Positions 24,221-32,194 of a stretch of DNA of 64,000 nucleotides are shown one piece after another (positions within the stretch are counted from its first letter, which is position 1; every line of letters starts with the position of its first letter). This DNA comes from JBCCGI01 sp039029355 (GTDB lineage Bacteria; Planctomycetota; UBA1135; GCA-002686595). A program made the translations under genes and the position numbers. The DNA lies in assembly GCA_039029355.1 (NCBI GenBank), contig JBCCGI010000029.1, positions 1 through 64,000 on the forward strand, written 5' to 3'. The notes beneath the pieces were generated by a model. It was not told the DNA's origin. It made no database searches and saw nothing but the letters and a program-made list of their open reading frames with translations.

Positions 24221-26950
24221 TCAACGCCGGACCAACCGGATGCCCCGCTCCGTCCCCGAGCTGAGCAGGAAGCCGGTCAGCTCGTCATCCTCCGCGCGCT
24301 GCGGCTCAAGGCTCGCGGGCGACGCCCAGACCGAGCCTTCGGGATCGAAGCGCAGGACCAGGCGGCCCGGCGTCTCGGCGCTCACGGGGAGCGCGGGCTC
24401 CTGCTCGATGCGGACGAAGAGCGCCTCTTCCCGCAGGAAGAAGCGGTAGGTCGCGTCGAGCTCCGGGGCATAGAACTCGCCCTCGAAGCGCCGCAGATCG
24501 ACGGGCGGAGCGTCGGAGGCGGGAGGCGGCGCCGGCTCCTCCGCACTCCACGCCGGCTCGTCCTCCGCGGGGGCGAGCGCGTCGCCGAGGTAGTGCTCCG
24601 CGACACGCTCGACCAGCGACCACGGGTCCGCGTCGTCCGAGTTGCTCGCGATGGCGATCGCGAGGTCGTGGTCGACGAACCGAACGAGCTGCGTGCGGAA
24701 GCCCCACGAGCTGCCGCCGTGTCCGACCACGCGCGCTCCGCGGTGTTCGTAGAGCGCCAGGCCCAGCCCATAGCCGAGCGCCTCGCCGTTCGCGAGCCGC
24801 CCTTCGGTCAGCATCAGCTCGCGCAGCTCGGGGGCCAGCTCGCCGTGCAGATATTCGTTCCAGCGCAGGAGGTCCTCGACCGTCGAGTACATCTGGCCGT
24901 CGCCCACCACGTCGAAGTTCTGGTTGTGCACGACGCGGACGCGACCCTCGGAGTCCCAGTCGTAGCCGGTGGCGCGGCCCGGGAGGATTTCCCGGGAGTC
25001 CTCGTAGAGAAAGCTCGCGCTCATCCCGAGCGGCTCGAACAGCCGCTCGCGGGCCAGCTCGCCGAGGGACATGCCGGCGGCGCGCTCGACGGCGTGCGCG
25101 AGCAGCATGTAGCCGGTGTTGCTGTAGCGATAGCGTTCGCCGGGCGGAGACACGAGCGCTTCCTGCCGCGCCATCATCTCCAGGATCCGGAGGCGCGAGA
25201 TGGGGGAGCGTTCACTCCGCCCGGCCAGCGGAAGCAGGTTCAGGTAGTCGCGCAGCCCGGAGGTGTGGTGCAGCAGGTGGCGCAGCGTGATCGGCCGCTC
25301 GTACTCGGGGAGCTCGGGGAGCCAGACCCGCACGTCGTCGTCGAGGGACAGCCTGCCCTCGAGCGCGAGCAGACAGGCGCAGGCGGCCGTGAACTGCTTC
25401 GTCACCGAGCCGACGTCGAACGCCGTCGTCGAGCTCGCGGGGACCGCGTGCTCCAGGTTGGCGTATCCGTACCCGCGGGCGTGGATCAGCTCGCCGTCGC
25501 GGGCGATCGCCACGGCGCACCCAGGGGAGCCCGGAGAGTCGAAGGCCGCGAAGATCTCATCGAGGCCGGGAGCGGCTGAGCGAGCCTCCGGCGACTCCGC
25601 GAGCGCTGCGTCGTTCAGGTGGCGCCGGAAGTCCCAGCGCCCCCCGGACCACGCCCCGTCGATCCGTCCGGGCGACACGATGCGGCCAACCCAGGGAGAG
25701 GTGTCCGTCGCGTTCGACAGGTTGACGTAGCGGCCCATCAGGCCCCCGTCTCCCGTTCGGCGGGCCTCGATCAAGTAGGCGTCGTCGAACAGGAGGAACA
25801 CGCGATCGTCGACCGTGCGGAGCTCGGCCTGACCCGACCGCCAGCGCCCGCGCGTCCCGTAGCGCCAGCGCCCGGACCACGCGCCGATCAGCGACGCGCT
25901 TCCGCCCTGGATCCGTCGCGCGGGCCAGCGGCGCGCGTTCGGATCCGATCGATCTCCTTCAAGCCGCGCCTGCCGCGCTAGGGCCTGCACGTCCTCGCCC
26001 TCCGGGCAGGGAACATCGGCGACGCCGAAGGGGTTCCGCGGCGGGCCCTGCTCGACCACGGGCCAAAGGGGCGGGGGAGGGCTCGCGGCCACGCGCGTCA
26101 GCGCGAGCTCGCGCATCGCCGCCGGGAGGGTCGCAACCGCGTTCTGCTTCGGGTTCAGCTCCCGGGCTCGGCCGGGCAGGTATTCAGCCAGCTCCCCGAG
26201 CGTGACGGCTCGGTCCGCATCCGCGTCGGCGCGGCCGGTCAGGGCTTCGTGCAGCGCCATCACGAACCAGCCGTGCGGGCGGTCGGGCCTCTGCCACTGA
26301 CCGTCGCTGTCCTCGTTTGCAGCGGACGCACCGATCACCGCCAGCCGCTCCGGCCGCGTGGTGAGCACGCCGCCCGATTGGCAGGTGTCGAGGAGCAGGA
26401 TCGGGAGCCCCCGAACGCGCGCGAGCTCGTCGGTGAGCTCGCGTCCCCACAGCTCGGGATGCGCACCCGACTCGGAGCCCTCCTCGTCGACCGCCAGCGA
26501 CACGGCGTAGCGGCCGCTTCGGTCCACGTCTCCGTGGGTCGAGAAGAACGCCAGCGCCACGTCCTGGGGACGAGCCGATTCCGCCAGCCACCGCAGGCCG
26601 TCCAGGACGTTCGCGCGCGTCGCATCCGCGCCGGAGATAACCCGGACGATGGGGCTCGCGTAGGGCGTGCTCTCGGCGGTGAACAGCTCGGCGACGTAGC
26701 GCGCATCGCGCGAGTACGGATCCCAGGACGCGCGCGCCGTCAGCTCTGGCTCCACTCCCACGCTGAGCACGTAGAGGTCGCGCTGGTCGCGCTCCTGTGC
26801 CGCCGCTTCGGATCCCGGCGCGAAGCCTATGGAGGCGATCGTCATCAGCAGCGCGCCGGCGCCGCGCGGCCCTCGTGCTCGCCGGCGGCCGGCTGCGGCT
26901 CCCGCCGCGGGTGCGGGGGGCGGTTGGGGAAGGGACCCGTGTTCTTGCAT
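24221..26950 (-). CDS. Caspase-like peptidase fused to a serine beta-lactamase-like hydrolase
   Basis: One long reading frame carries two hydrolase domains. Residue numbers here count from the GTG at 27034. Residues about 85-310 are a caspase/metacaspase-like C14 domain, with catalytic His167 in FFSTHGDVD and Cys218 in LLLDTCQSGG. A region of about 150 residues with WSGRW-type beta strands follows. Residues about 490-800 are a serine beta-lactamase/DD-peptidase-type domain: Ser543-x-x-Lys546 in VGSVTKQF, Tyr-Ser-Asn at 637-639 (YRYSNTGY) and His-Gly-Gly at 772-774 (VGHGGSSWGF). A C-terminal segment resembles the beta-strand tail of such hydrolases. Start: I use the ATG at 26950, which leaves an Arg-rich segment and a hydrophobic signal (LLMTIASIGFAPGSEAAAQ). 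The GTG at 27034 or ATG at 26845 are alternatives. All key residues of both domains are present, so both may be active, probably outside the cytoplasm. Confidence 0.88.
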   Translation of the reverse strand: MQEHGSLPQPPPAPAAGAAAGRRRARGPRGAGALLMTIASIGFAPGSEAAAQERDQRDLYVLSVGVEPELTARASWDPYSRDARYVAELFTAESTPYASPIVRVISGADATRANVLDGLRWLAESARPQDVALAFFSTHGDVDRSGRYAVSLAVDEEGSESGAHPELWGRELTDELARVRGLPILLLDTCQSGGVLTTRPERLAVIGASAANEDSDGQWQRPDRPHGWFVMALHEALTGRADADADRAVTLGELAEYLPGRARELNPKQNAVATLPAAMRELALTRVAASPPPPLWPVVEQGPPRNPFGVADVPCPEGEDVQALARQARLEGDRSDPNARRWPARRIQGGSASLIGAWSGRWRYGTRGRWRSGQAELRTVDDRVFLLFDDAYLIEARRTGDGGLMGRYVNLSNATDTSPWVGRIVSPGRIDGAWSGGRWDFRRHLNDAALAESPEARSAAPGLDEIFAAFDSPGSPGCAVAIARDGELIHARGYGYANLEHAVPASSTTAFDVGSVTKQFTAACACLLALEGRLSLDDDVRVWLPELPEYERPITLRHLLHHTSGLRDYLNLLPLAGRSERSPISRLRILEMMARQEALVSPPGERYRYSNTGYMLLAHAVERAAGMSLGELARERLFEPLGMSASFLYEDSREILPGRATGYDWDSEGRVRVVHNQNFDVVGDGQMYSTVEDLLRWNEYLHGELAPELRELMLTEGRLANGEALGYGLGLALYEHRGARVVGHGGSSWGFRTQLVRFVDHDLAIAIASNSDDADPWSLVERVAEHYLGDALAPAEDEPAWSAEEPAPPPASDAPPVDLRRFEGEFYAPELDATYRFFLREEALFVRIEQEPALPVSAETPGRLVLRFDPEGSVWASPASLEPQRAEDDELTGFLLSSGTERGIRLVRR

Positions 26951-27064
26951 GAGCTTGGGAGCGTCTTGGGCCGCGCGACACCGCCTGCGCTTGGCGCCGG
27001 GAGCCCGCCGGATCTGGCCACGAGCATAGCCCACGGCCCCGCGGGCGGACGCCTCGACGGGCGC

Positions 27065-27664
27065 CTACGAAGCCTCGGACCGCACGCAGCCGCGGGCAAC
27101 GTGGTCCGCCACCTGCAGCAGCTCCGCCCGCGGCACGCCGTCGCAGGCGAGCTGGGAGATCCCGCTGAGCGTACCCAGCACCACCAGGGCCAGCGTGCGC
27201 GGGGGGGAGGCCAAGGGCGCGCCCGCTTGCGCGTACTCCGTGAAGCGTCGGCGGAGGCTCAGCAGGAGCGCGGCCTTCGGCTCCTGCGTGATCGCGGCCG
27301 CCACCGAGTCCGCCGGCGCCGCCGCGCTTCCGCCTTGGAAGATCGCGCATCCGGGCGGGCAGTCCTCCGCGGTATAGACACGGACGAGGCTCCGCATGAG
27401 CTTGCGCATCAGCTCGACGACGCCGAGCTCGCTCGGCTGCGCGACCAGCTTCAGGGACGGAGCCACATACGTCCGCACGTAGCGGTCGATGGCGCGGCGG
27501 AACAGCTCCTCTTTGCTTCCGAAGGCGTTGTAGATGCTCGACGGGCCGAGACCCAGGGCCGCGCTGAGGTCGGCGATCGAGGTCCGGTCGTAGCCTCGGG
27601 ACCAGAAGACTCTCAGCGAGACTTCGAGGGCCTCGTCTTCGGGGAGGGATCGGGGGCGCGGCAT
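27065..27664 (-). CDS. TetR/AcrR-family transcriptional regulator
   Basis: This 199-residue regulator starts MPRPRSLPEDEALEVSLRVF and has the TetR helix-turn-helix TSIADLSAALGLGPSSIYNA followed by FGSKEELFRRAI. The C-terminal half holds DCPPGCAIFQGG, two cysteines four apart in a region where relatives often read GCLL. Redox or nitrosative sensing through them is conceivable but unproven. It diverges from the cytochrome P460/globin cluster. Its predicted -10 box lies inside a near-palindromic 20-bp site, so autorepression and control of the heme genes are likely. The caspase fusion gene follows on the same strand and could share the transcript. Upstream in-frame codons cross the promoter and were discarded. 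Confidence 0.9.
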   Translation of the reverse strand: MPRPRSLPEDEALEVSLRVFWSRGYDRTSIADLSAALGLGPSSIYNAFGSKEELFRRAIDRYVRTYVAPSLKLVAQPSELGVVELMRKLMRSLVRVYTAEDCPPGCAIFQGGSAAAPADSVAAAITQEPKAALLLSLRRRFTEYAQAGAPLASPPRTLALVVLGTLSGISQLACDGVPRAELLQVADHVARGCVRSEAS

Positions 27665-27675
27665 CGTGATGGCGT

Positions 27676-27695
27676 TTTGAAGTATGTATTCCAAA
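27676..27695. promoter_or_regulatory. Candidate TetR operator
   Basis: TTTGAAGTATGTATTCCAAA is an imperfect palindrome: arms TTTGAAGTA and TATTCCAAA match at 7 of 9 positions about a central TG. It overlaps the -10 box of the tetR promoter, begins 12 nt upstream of its start codon, and lies 7 nt before the -35 of the divergent heme-protein promoter. Confidence 0.55.
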
Positions 27696-27711
27696 TCCGG
27701 GTTGACGTCAA
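27683..27711 (-). promoter_or_regulatory. Promoter of the tetR gene
   Basis: Read on the minus strand, TTGACG (27711-27706) and TACATA (27688-27683) are 17 nt apart. The -35 box is half of the palindrome TTGACGTCAA (27702-27711), which also supplies the -35 of the opposite promoter. The -10 match is moderate. Confidence 0.5.
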
Positions 27712-27729
27712 GCGGGGCCGGGCTATTTT
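27702..27729 (+). promoter_or_regulatory. Promoter of the P460/globin cluster
   Basis: TTGACG (27702-27707) and TATTTT (27724-27729) are 16 nt apart on the plus strand. It shares the palindromic -35 region with the tetR promoter, giving back-to-back divergent promoters. The leader to the P460 start would be about 120 nt. Confidence 0.6.
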
Positions 27730-27855
27730 GGAGTGATCGTTTCAGAACGGCGCGCGCGGCCGGCCCCATCCGGGGGATGGCTGCCACGGGCCCCGCGGTA
27801 GGCGGCGGCATCGGCGCGCGCCACGCACCGTCCTGTCCTGACAAGAGATCGAGCG

Positions 27856-28407
27856 ATGAGACTCCGAGACCTGCTTCTCCCCGGTGCCGTTGGGCTGGTT
27901 CTGCTTGGGTGCCGCACGGGCTCCGACCGCTCGCCCGCGGGTGCCGCGAACGCTACGCACCCCGAGACCGGCATCGCGCTCCCGCGTGACTACCGCGAGA
28001 CCTTCACCAACTACCTGAGCCTCGACCGGGTTCAGAACCACGACCAGATCATCCGCCTGTTCGCGAACGACGTCGCGATGCGAGGGCCGGACGAGCACGA
28101 CAGGCTGCCCTTCGGCTCGGTCCTCGTCGCCGAGGTCTACAAGGCCAAGCTCGACGACGACGGCAGCGTCGCGCTGTCCAGCCTCAATCGCCGGATGCGC
28201 GGCAAGATGGCGCTGATCGCCGTCATGGAGCGCGCCGAGCACCTCGGCCAGGGCTACGAAGGCGACCTGCGGAACGGGCACTGGGACTTTGCGGCCTTTA
28301 CACCCGACGGCGCGGTCGCGAGCAAGGACCTGAACTCCTGTCGCTCCTGCCACGCGCCGTTGAAGAGCACCGACCACCTGTTCTCGCTGGACCACCTGCG
28401 CCGGTAG
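27856..28407 (+). CDS. Cytochrome P460-family lipoprotein
   Basis: Cytochrome P460 enzymes are periplasmic c-type heme proteins that oxidise hydroxylamine and nitric oxide; some relatives only bind NO. This 183-residue protein has a lipoprotein signal (LVLLGC, Cys19) and the family heme motif CRSCH at 162-166 followed by APLKSTDHLFS. The segment VAEVYKAKLDDDG (Lys96, Lys98) lies where P460 carries the heme-cross-linked lysine, so true P460 chemistry is possible; which lysine, if either, is linked cannot be told. It is the first gene downstream of the divergent promoter, 32 nt before the cupin-globin gene. Confidence 0.85.
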   Translation: MRLRDLLLPGAVGLVLLGCRTGSDRSPAGAANATHPETGIALPRDYRETFTNYLSLDRVQNHDQIIRLFANDVAMRGPDEHDRLPFGSVLVAEVYKAKLDDDGSVALSSLNRRMRGKMALIAVMERAEHLGQGYEGDLRNGHWDFAAFTPDGAVASKDLNSCRSCHAPLKSTDHLFSLDHLRR

Positions 28408-28439
28408 GTGAGGCGCGAGCACCGGAACCAGAGGACCCG

Positions 28440-29153
28440 ATGAACACCCGCCGCTTGCCGCCGGGAGCCGTCCCGAAGGGCGCCTCCCCGACGTTCACCG
28501 AAGAGACCCTGCCCGCCGCCCTGCGCGACAACCACGCCCTGGGCGCCGGCCGCTGGGGCGTGCTGCACCTCCTGAACGGCGAGGTCACCTACGTCGACCT
28601 CGTCGCCGGCGAGGAGTCCGCACTGAAGGCGCCGGCCGTGGTCACGATTCCGCCGAGCTCGGCCCACAAGCTGCGGCCGGGGGGCACCCCCTTTCGGCTC
28701 CGCGTCGACTTCTTCGTCGAGCGCGACGGCGAGGCTCCGCTGCGCGAGCACGAGCCCGACCGAGCCAACGCGGCCCGCCGGAGCCTCGCGCGCTGCGAAG
28801 CCGCCGGCGACTTCGCAGCGAAGTTCTACGAGCTGTTCCTCGCGATCTCGCCGGACGTTGCCGCGGCCTTTGCGCGCACGGACTTCGACAAGCAGCGCAA
28901 GCTCCTGCGCGCGAGCGTCGTGATGCTCGTCTCCCGCGACGTCGAGGATCCCAAGGTGCGCGAGCTGCTCGGTCGCATCGGCGAGACCCACGCCCGCGAC
29001 CGGTACGACATCCCCCCGTTGCTCTACGAGATGTGGCTCGAGAGCCTCTGCGCGACCGTGGCGGCCCTCGACCCCGAGTGGGACGAGGGCGTTGAGGCGG
29101 CGTGGCGCGACCGGATGCGGGCCGGCATTCAGATCATCACGGCGTCCTATTGA
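28440..29153 (+). CDS. DUF1971 (YeaR/TehB-like) cupin fused to a globin
   Basis: Residues about 1-95 match the DUF1971 cupin of YeaR and some TehB proteins: LPPGAVPKGASPTFTEETLP, then GRWGVLHLLNGEVTYVDL and IPPSSAHKLRP. In E. coli, yeaR is induced by nitrate and NO. Residues about 108-237 have a bacterial globin pattern: DFAAKFYELFLAISPDV, FARTDFDKQRKLLRASV and HARDRYDI, where His184 is the likely proximal heme ligand. The C-terminus ends IQIITASY after a helical EWDEGVEAAW. The polypeptide is continuous, with no sign of a frameshift. With P460 upstream and a truncated globin next, a role in NO sensing or detoxification is the best inference. Confidence 0.85.
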   Translation: MNTRRLPPGAVPKGASPTFTEETLPAALRDNHALGAGRWGVLHLLNGEVTYVDLVAGEESALKAPAVVTIPPSSAHKLRPGGTPFRLRVDFFVERDGEAPLREHEPDRANAARRSLARCEAAGDFAAKFYELFLAISPDVAAAFARTDFDKQRKLLRASVVMLVSRDVEDPKVRELLGRIGETHARDRYDIPPLLYEMWLESLCATVAALDPEWDEGVEAAWRDRMRAGIQIITASY

Positions 29154-29164
29154 GCGCCAACGTC

Positions 29165-29614
29165 ATGCCCCCTCGATCCGAAGCGCGCATCCCCGAGCCT
29201 TCCGGCAAGCCGGATCTGGGCTCTCCCGACGAGATTCGCTCCCTCGTCGAGACCTTCTACGGACGCGTCCGGCGAGACGCGCTCCTCGCCCCGGTCTTCG
29301 TGGAGCAGGCGCAGGTCGACTGGGAGGAGCACATCCCCAAGCTCACCGCCTTCTGGTGCAAGCTGGAGCTCGGCATCCCGGGCTTCCACGGAGCGCCTAC
29401 GCAGAAGCACTCGGCGCTGTCGAGCGTCGTGCCCTTTCGCGCCGAGCAGTTCGAGCGCTGGGTTGCCCTCTTTCACGACACCGTCGACCGAGAATGGCGC
29501 GGCCCGCACGCGGACTCGATCAAGGCGCGGGCGACGCAGATCGCGTCCGTCCAGTCGCGCGTCGTAAGCGGCGCGCAGGCGTGGGGGAGCGGTGAGCCGC
29601 CCCCGCCGCGCTGA
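29165..29614 (+). CDS. Group III truncated hemoglobin
   Basis: This 149-residue protein fits group III truncated globins, 2-on-2 heme proteins associated with NO or oxygen handling. ETFYGRVRRDALLAPVF is the A-B region, HIPKLTAFWC near residue 56 the C-E region, and KHSAL places the proximal His at 82. FERWVALFHDTVD continues the G-H helices. The ATG at 29165 lies 11 nt after the cupin-globin stop, so P460, the globin fusion and this gene form one operon. Codons upstream in the same frame overlap the previous gene and were discarded. Confidence 0.88.
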   Translation: MPPRSEARIPEPSGKPDLGSPDEIRSLVETFYGRVRRDALLAPVFVEQAQVDWEEHIPKLTAFWCKLELGIPGFHGAPTQKHSALSSVVPFRAEQFERWVALFHDTVDREWRGPHADSIKARATQIASVQSRVVSGAQAWGSGEPPPPR

Positions 29615-29736
29615 AGGCAAGCGCGAACCGCGCCCGCAGAGCGCCAGAGCTCGTGACCGTGCCGCCTAGCGCGGCGGCCAGGCCCGCTGCTCCTCGTCGA
29701 TCGCACCGTTATGATGCGACCTCCCTGGAGCGCGGA

Positions 29737-30213
29737 ATGGAACAGATCTTCGCCGCCGACGAACGCGAAGCCTGGGCGGTTCAGCTGCAGCGGCCGTTCG
29801 AGCTCGCCTCGCCCTTCTCGGGCGCCGGGTTCGCGCTGCTGCTCGCGGTGTACGATCCGTCGGTGACCGACGACGAACAGGCGCGGCTGAGCGAGCGCTT
29901 CGTGGCCGAAGGGTGTCGCTACGCCGTGTGCACCGGCGATCGGTGCTCTAGCTGGGACGATGCGATCGACACGGCCTACCTGGCTTCCGAGCCGGACTTC
30001 CAGCCCTCGGACGCGACCTTCGTCATGACGACTTGGCACGAGGAAGAGCCGCTCGGGGACGTCGCGGAGTTCTTCATGCGCTCCGCGCGCTTCGATGGCT
30101 TCGAGCCGCGCCGCTTCCTGGCCGTCTGCGTCGGCGGGGATGAGGCCTGCTTCGCCCGCCTGCGGGATGCGGTGCGGACCCAGCTTCGCCTGACCTCGGA
30201 GCCTCGGAGGTAG
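29737..30213 (+). CDS. Hypothetical protein downstream of the globin operon
   Basis: From the ATG at 29737 (a GGAG lies about 9 nt upstream) a 158-residue soluble acidic protein is predicted; GTG at 29653 is an alternative that adds 28 residues. It carries five cysteines, four of them in GCRYAVCTGDRCSSWDD and AVCVGGDEACF. An alpha/beta pattern is seen (FALLLAVYDPS, DATFVMTTWHEEE). I do not recognise the family. Codirectional position 122 nt after the truncated globin suggests a possible link, which is inference. Confidence 0.65.
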   Translation: MEQIFAADEREAWAVQLQRPFELASPFSGAGFALLLAVYDPSVTDDEQARLSERFVAEGCRYAVCTGDRCSSWDDAIDTAYLASEPDFQPSDATFVMTTWHEEEPLGDVAEFFMRSARFDGFEPRRFLAVCVGGDEACFARLRDAVRTQLRLTSEPRR

Positions 30214-30241
30214 CCCGGCCCAAGGGGCAACGGGCTCACCC

Positions 30242-30610
30242 ATGACACGCCAGCACAAGGCGCCCCTGCGACCCGGACAGGTCGAGCCCACGGAGCTCGA
30301 GGCCGCGATCCTCGCGCGGCTGATCGCCGCGGACCCGGCGATCGCACCCCACTGCGAGGCCCTCCATGTCCTGAGCCGTGAGTTCACGGGCGTCGGCAGC
30401 TTCACGACCTTCCGCGGGACGGACGAGGCTGCGGAGCGAAGCAGCGCGAGCCTCGACGCCCTGATCGTCGTGCCTGGAGTGAGCGGCGGACTGGGGGCCG
30501 TGCTCTTCTGCCTCGGCAACCGGCCCGACGTGCTGGAGATCTTCACCTACGGCGACGAGCGCTGGGACGGCCGGCACGACGGGTTCCGCATCGAGGACGC
30601 CGGCGCGTAG
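30242..30610 (+). CDS. Hypothetical protein
   Basis: A 122-residue soluble protein starts MTRQHKAPLRPGQVEPTELE and contains helical ELEAAILARLIAADPAI followed by strands SFTTFRGTD and GAVLFCLGNRPDVLEIFTYG. No motif or signal is recognised. It lies 28 nt after the previous hypothetical gene, on the same strand, so the two may be cotranscribed. It resembles small conserved hypothetical proteins in having a compact alpha-beta order, but no function is claimed. Confidence 0.6.
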   Translation: MTRQHKAPLRPGQVEPTELEAAILARLIAADPAIAPHCEALHVLSREFTGVGSFTTFRGTDEAAERSSASLDALIVVPGVSGGLGAVLFCLGNRPDVLEIFTYGDERWDGRHDGFRIEDAGA

Positions 30611-30802
30611 GGCCGCTGGGCGACGCCGGGCTCCGAAGCGACATGAGGCGAGCCCGCAACCGCTCCTCCCGTCGCGCGAGACTCGCCCGAGCCGCGCGCG
30701 ACCGGCACCCATGCCGTACAGTGGCGCATCGACATCCGCCCGGCTCGCCCTCTCCCATCGGGTGAGCCACCCTTGCGGTGGACCGATGCAGGAGGCGAAG
30801 CG

Positions 30803-31015
30803 ATGAGCTGGGACGACGACGCGAACGCGCGGGTGAAGGCGGTCATCAACGAAGAGGGGCAGTACTCGGTCTGGCCGCCCGACCGCGAGCTGCCGGCCGG
30901 CTGGCGCGAGGCCGGGAAGGAAGGCCCCAAGTCCGAGGTGCTCGCCTGGATCGGCGAGGTCTGGACCGACATGCGTCCGCGCTCGTTGCGCGAGAAGATG
31001 GACGGCCCGAGCTGA
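30803..31015 (+). CDS. MbtH-like protein (orphan)
   Basis: MbtH-like proteins are about 70 residues and act as chaperone partners of nonribosomal peptide synthetase adenylation domains. This 70-residue protein has the family signature in order: NEEGQYSVWPPDRELPAGW, a middle helix with EVLAWIGEVW, and WTDMRPRSLREKM at the end. A strong AGGAGG ribosome-binding site precedes the ATG at 30803. No synthetase gene lies anywhere in this window, so its partner must be elsewhere or it has another role. It is the smallest confident gene here. Confidence 0.88.
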   Translation: MSWDDDANARVKAVINEEGQYSVWPPDRELPAGWREAGKEGPKSEVLAWIGEVWTDMRPRSLREKMDGPS

Positions 31016-31057
31016 GCTCCGCAGCGGCGCGAGCACCGGGCGCCGGGGCGAGCCGCG

Positions 31058-32194
31058 CTACGCCAGCGCTTCCCTAGCCCGCACCACGCTCCGCACCGCC
31101 TCTTCGACGTTCGCGCCGGCCGCCGACAGGTGCCCCATCTTGCGGCCCGGCCGCGCGGAGTCCTTGCCGTACAGGTGCAGCTGCACGCCGGGCAGCGCGA
31201 GCGCGCGCCCCCAGCCCGGCTCGCCGTCGCTCCAGAGATCGCCCAGCAGGTTCGCCATCGCTCCGGCCGGAGCCGCGGCGCTCGCGTCGCCCAGCGGCAG
31301 CCCGCAGATCGCGCGCACCTGCTGCTCGAACTGGCTCGTCGCGTGCGTGTCGATCGTGACGTGTCCCGAGTTGTGGGGGCGCGGCGCGAGCTCGTTCACC
31401 AACAGGCGCCCGTCCTCCAGGTGGAACATCTCGACACACAGCACGCCGACGACGTCGAGCCCTTCGAGGACCGAGCGCGCGATCTCGTGTGCGCCCTTGC
31501 GCGACGCCTCCGAGAGGCGCGCGGGGAAGCTCGTCACGTCGAGGATGTGGTCTGCGTGCGCGTTCTCGAAGGGCTCGAAGAGCGCGATCTCGCCGTCGAG
31601 GCCGCGGGCTCCGACGACCGAGACCTCGCGCTCGAACGGCACCCACGCCTCGAGCACGGCGCGCTGCGAGCCGAGCTCCTCCCAGGCTCCGGCGAGCGCG
31701 GCGGCGTCGTCGACCGCGCGCTGGCCCTTGCCGTCGTAGCCCCACGAGGCGGTCTTCAGCACGCCGCGCCCGGGGATCGAGCGGGCGGCGCTCGCCACGT
31801 CGTCGGGCGACTCGACGGCGCGGTACTCGGCGGTCGGGAGCCCCAGCCGCCGCAGCGCGTCCTTCTCGCGCAGCCGGTCCTGCGTGGTCGCGAGCAGGCT
31901 CCCCGCCGGCCGCGTCGGCGCGTCCTGCGCGACCGCGTCGGTCGTCGCGGCGGGGACGTTCTCGAACTCATAGGTGACGACCGAGACCTGGCGCGCGAAG
32001 CCGCGCACCGCGTCGAGGTCGTCGTAGGGCGCGCGCACCACAAGGTCGGCGATCTGCCCGGCGGGCGAGTGCTCCTCGGGGGCGAACACCGCCACGCCGT
32101 ACCCCATGCGCCGCGCCGCGATCGCGAACATGCGCCCCAGCTGTCCGCCGCCGAGCACGCCGAGCGTGGCTCCGGGAAGGATGGGGGCCGTCAC
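31058..32194 (-). CDS. purK: 5-(carboxyamino)imidazole ribonucleotide synthase
   Basis: PurK uses ATP to convert AIR and bicarbonate to N5-CAIR in purine synthesis. The 378-residue protein has the ATP-grasp core: LGVLGGGQLGRMFAIAARR, VVTYEFENVP, VLKTASWGYDGKGQ and ELAPRPHNSGHVTIDTH. The GTG start at 32194 overlaps the purE stop by 4 nt (GTGA), so purE is translated first and then purK. The upstream continuation of the frame lies inside purE and is not coding. Length and motifs are typical. Confidence 0.95.
   Translation of the reverse strand: MTAPILPGATLGVLGGGQLGRMFAIAARRMGYGVAVFAPEEHSPAGQIADLVVRAPYDDLDAVRGFARQVSVVTYEFENVPAATTDAVAQDAPTRPAGSLLATTQDRLREKDALRRLGLPTAEYRAVESPDDVASAARSIPGRGVLKTASWGYDGKGQRAVDDAAALAGAWEELGSQRAVLEAWVPFEREVSVVGARGLDGEIALFEPFENAHADHILDVTSFPARLSEASRKGAHEIARSVLEGLDVVGVLCVEMFHLEDGRLLVNELAPRPHNSGHVTIDTHATSQFEQQVRAICGLPLGDASAAAPAGAMANLLGDLWSDGEPGWGRALALPGVQLHLYGKDSARPGRKMGHLSAAGANVEEAVRSVVRAREALA

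Noticed and set aside
24221..27034. Caspase fusion as part of a known antiphage system
   Set aside because: No reverse transcriptase, NLR-type ATPase, nucleotide cyclase or other defence gene is adjacent; the context gives no support for defence.
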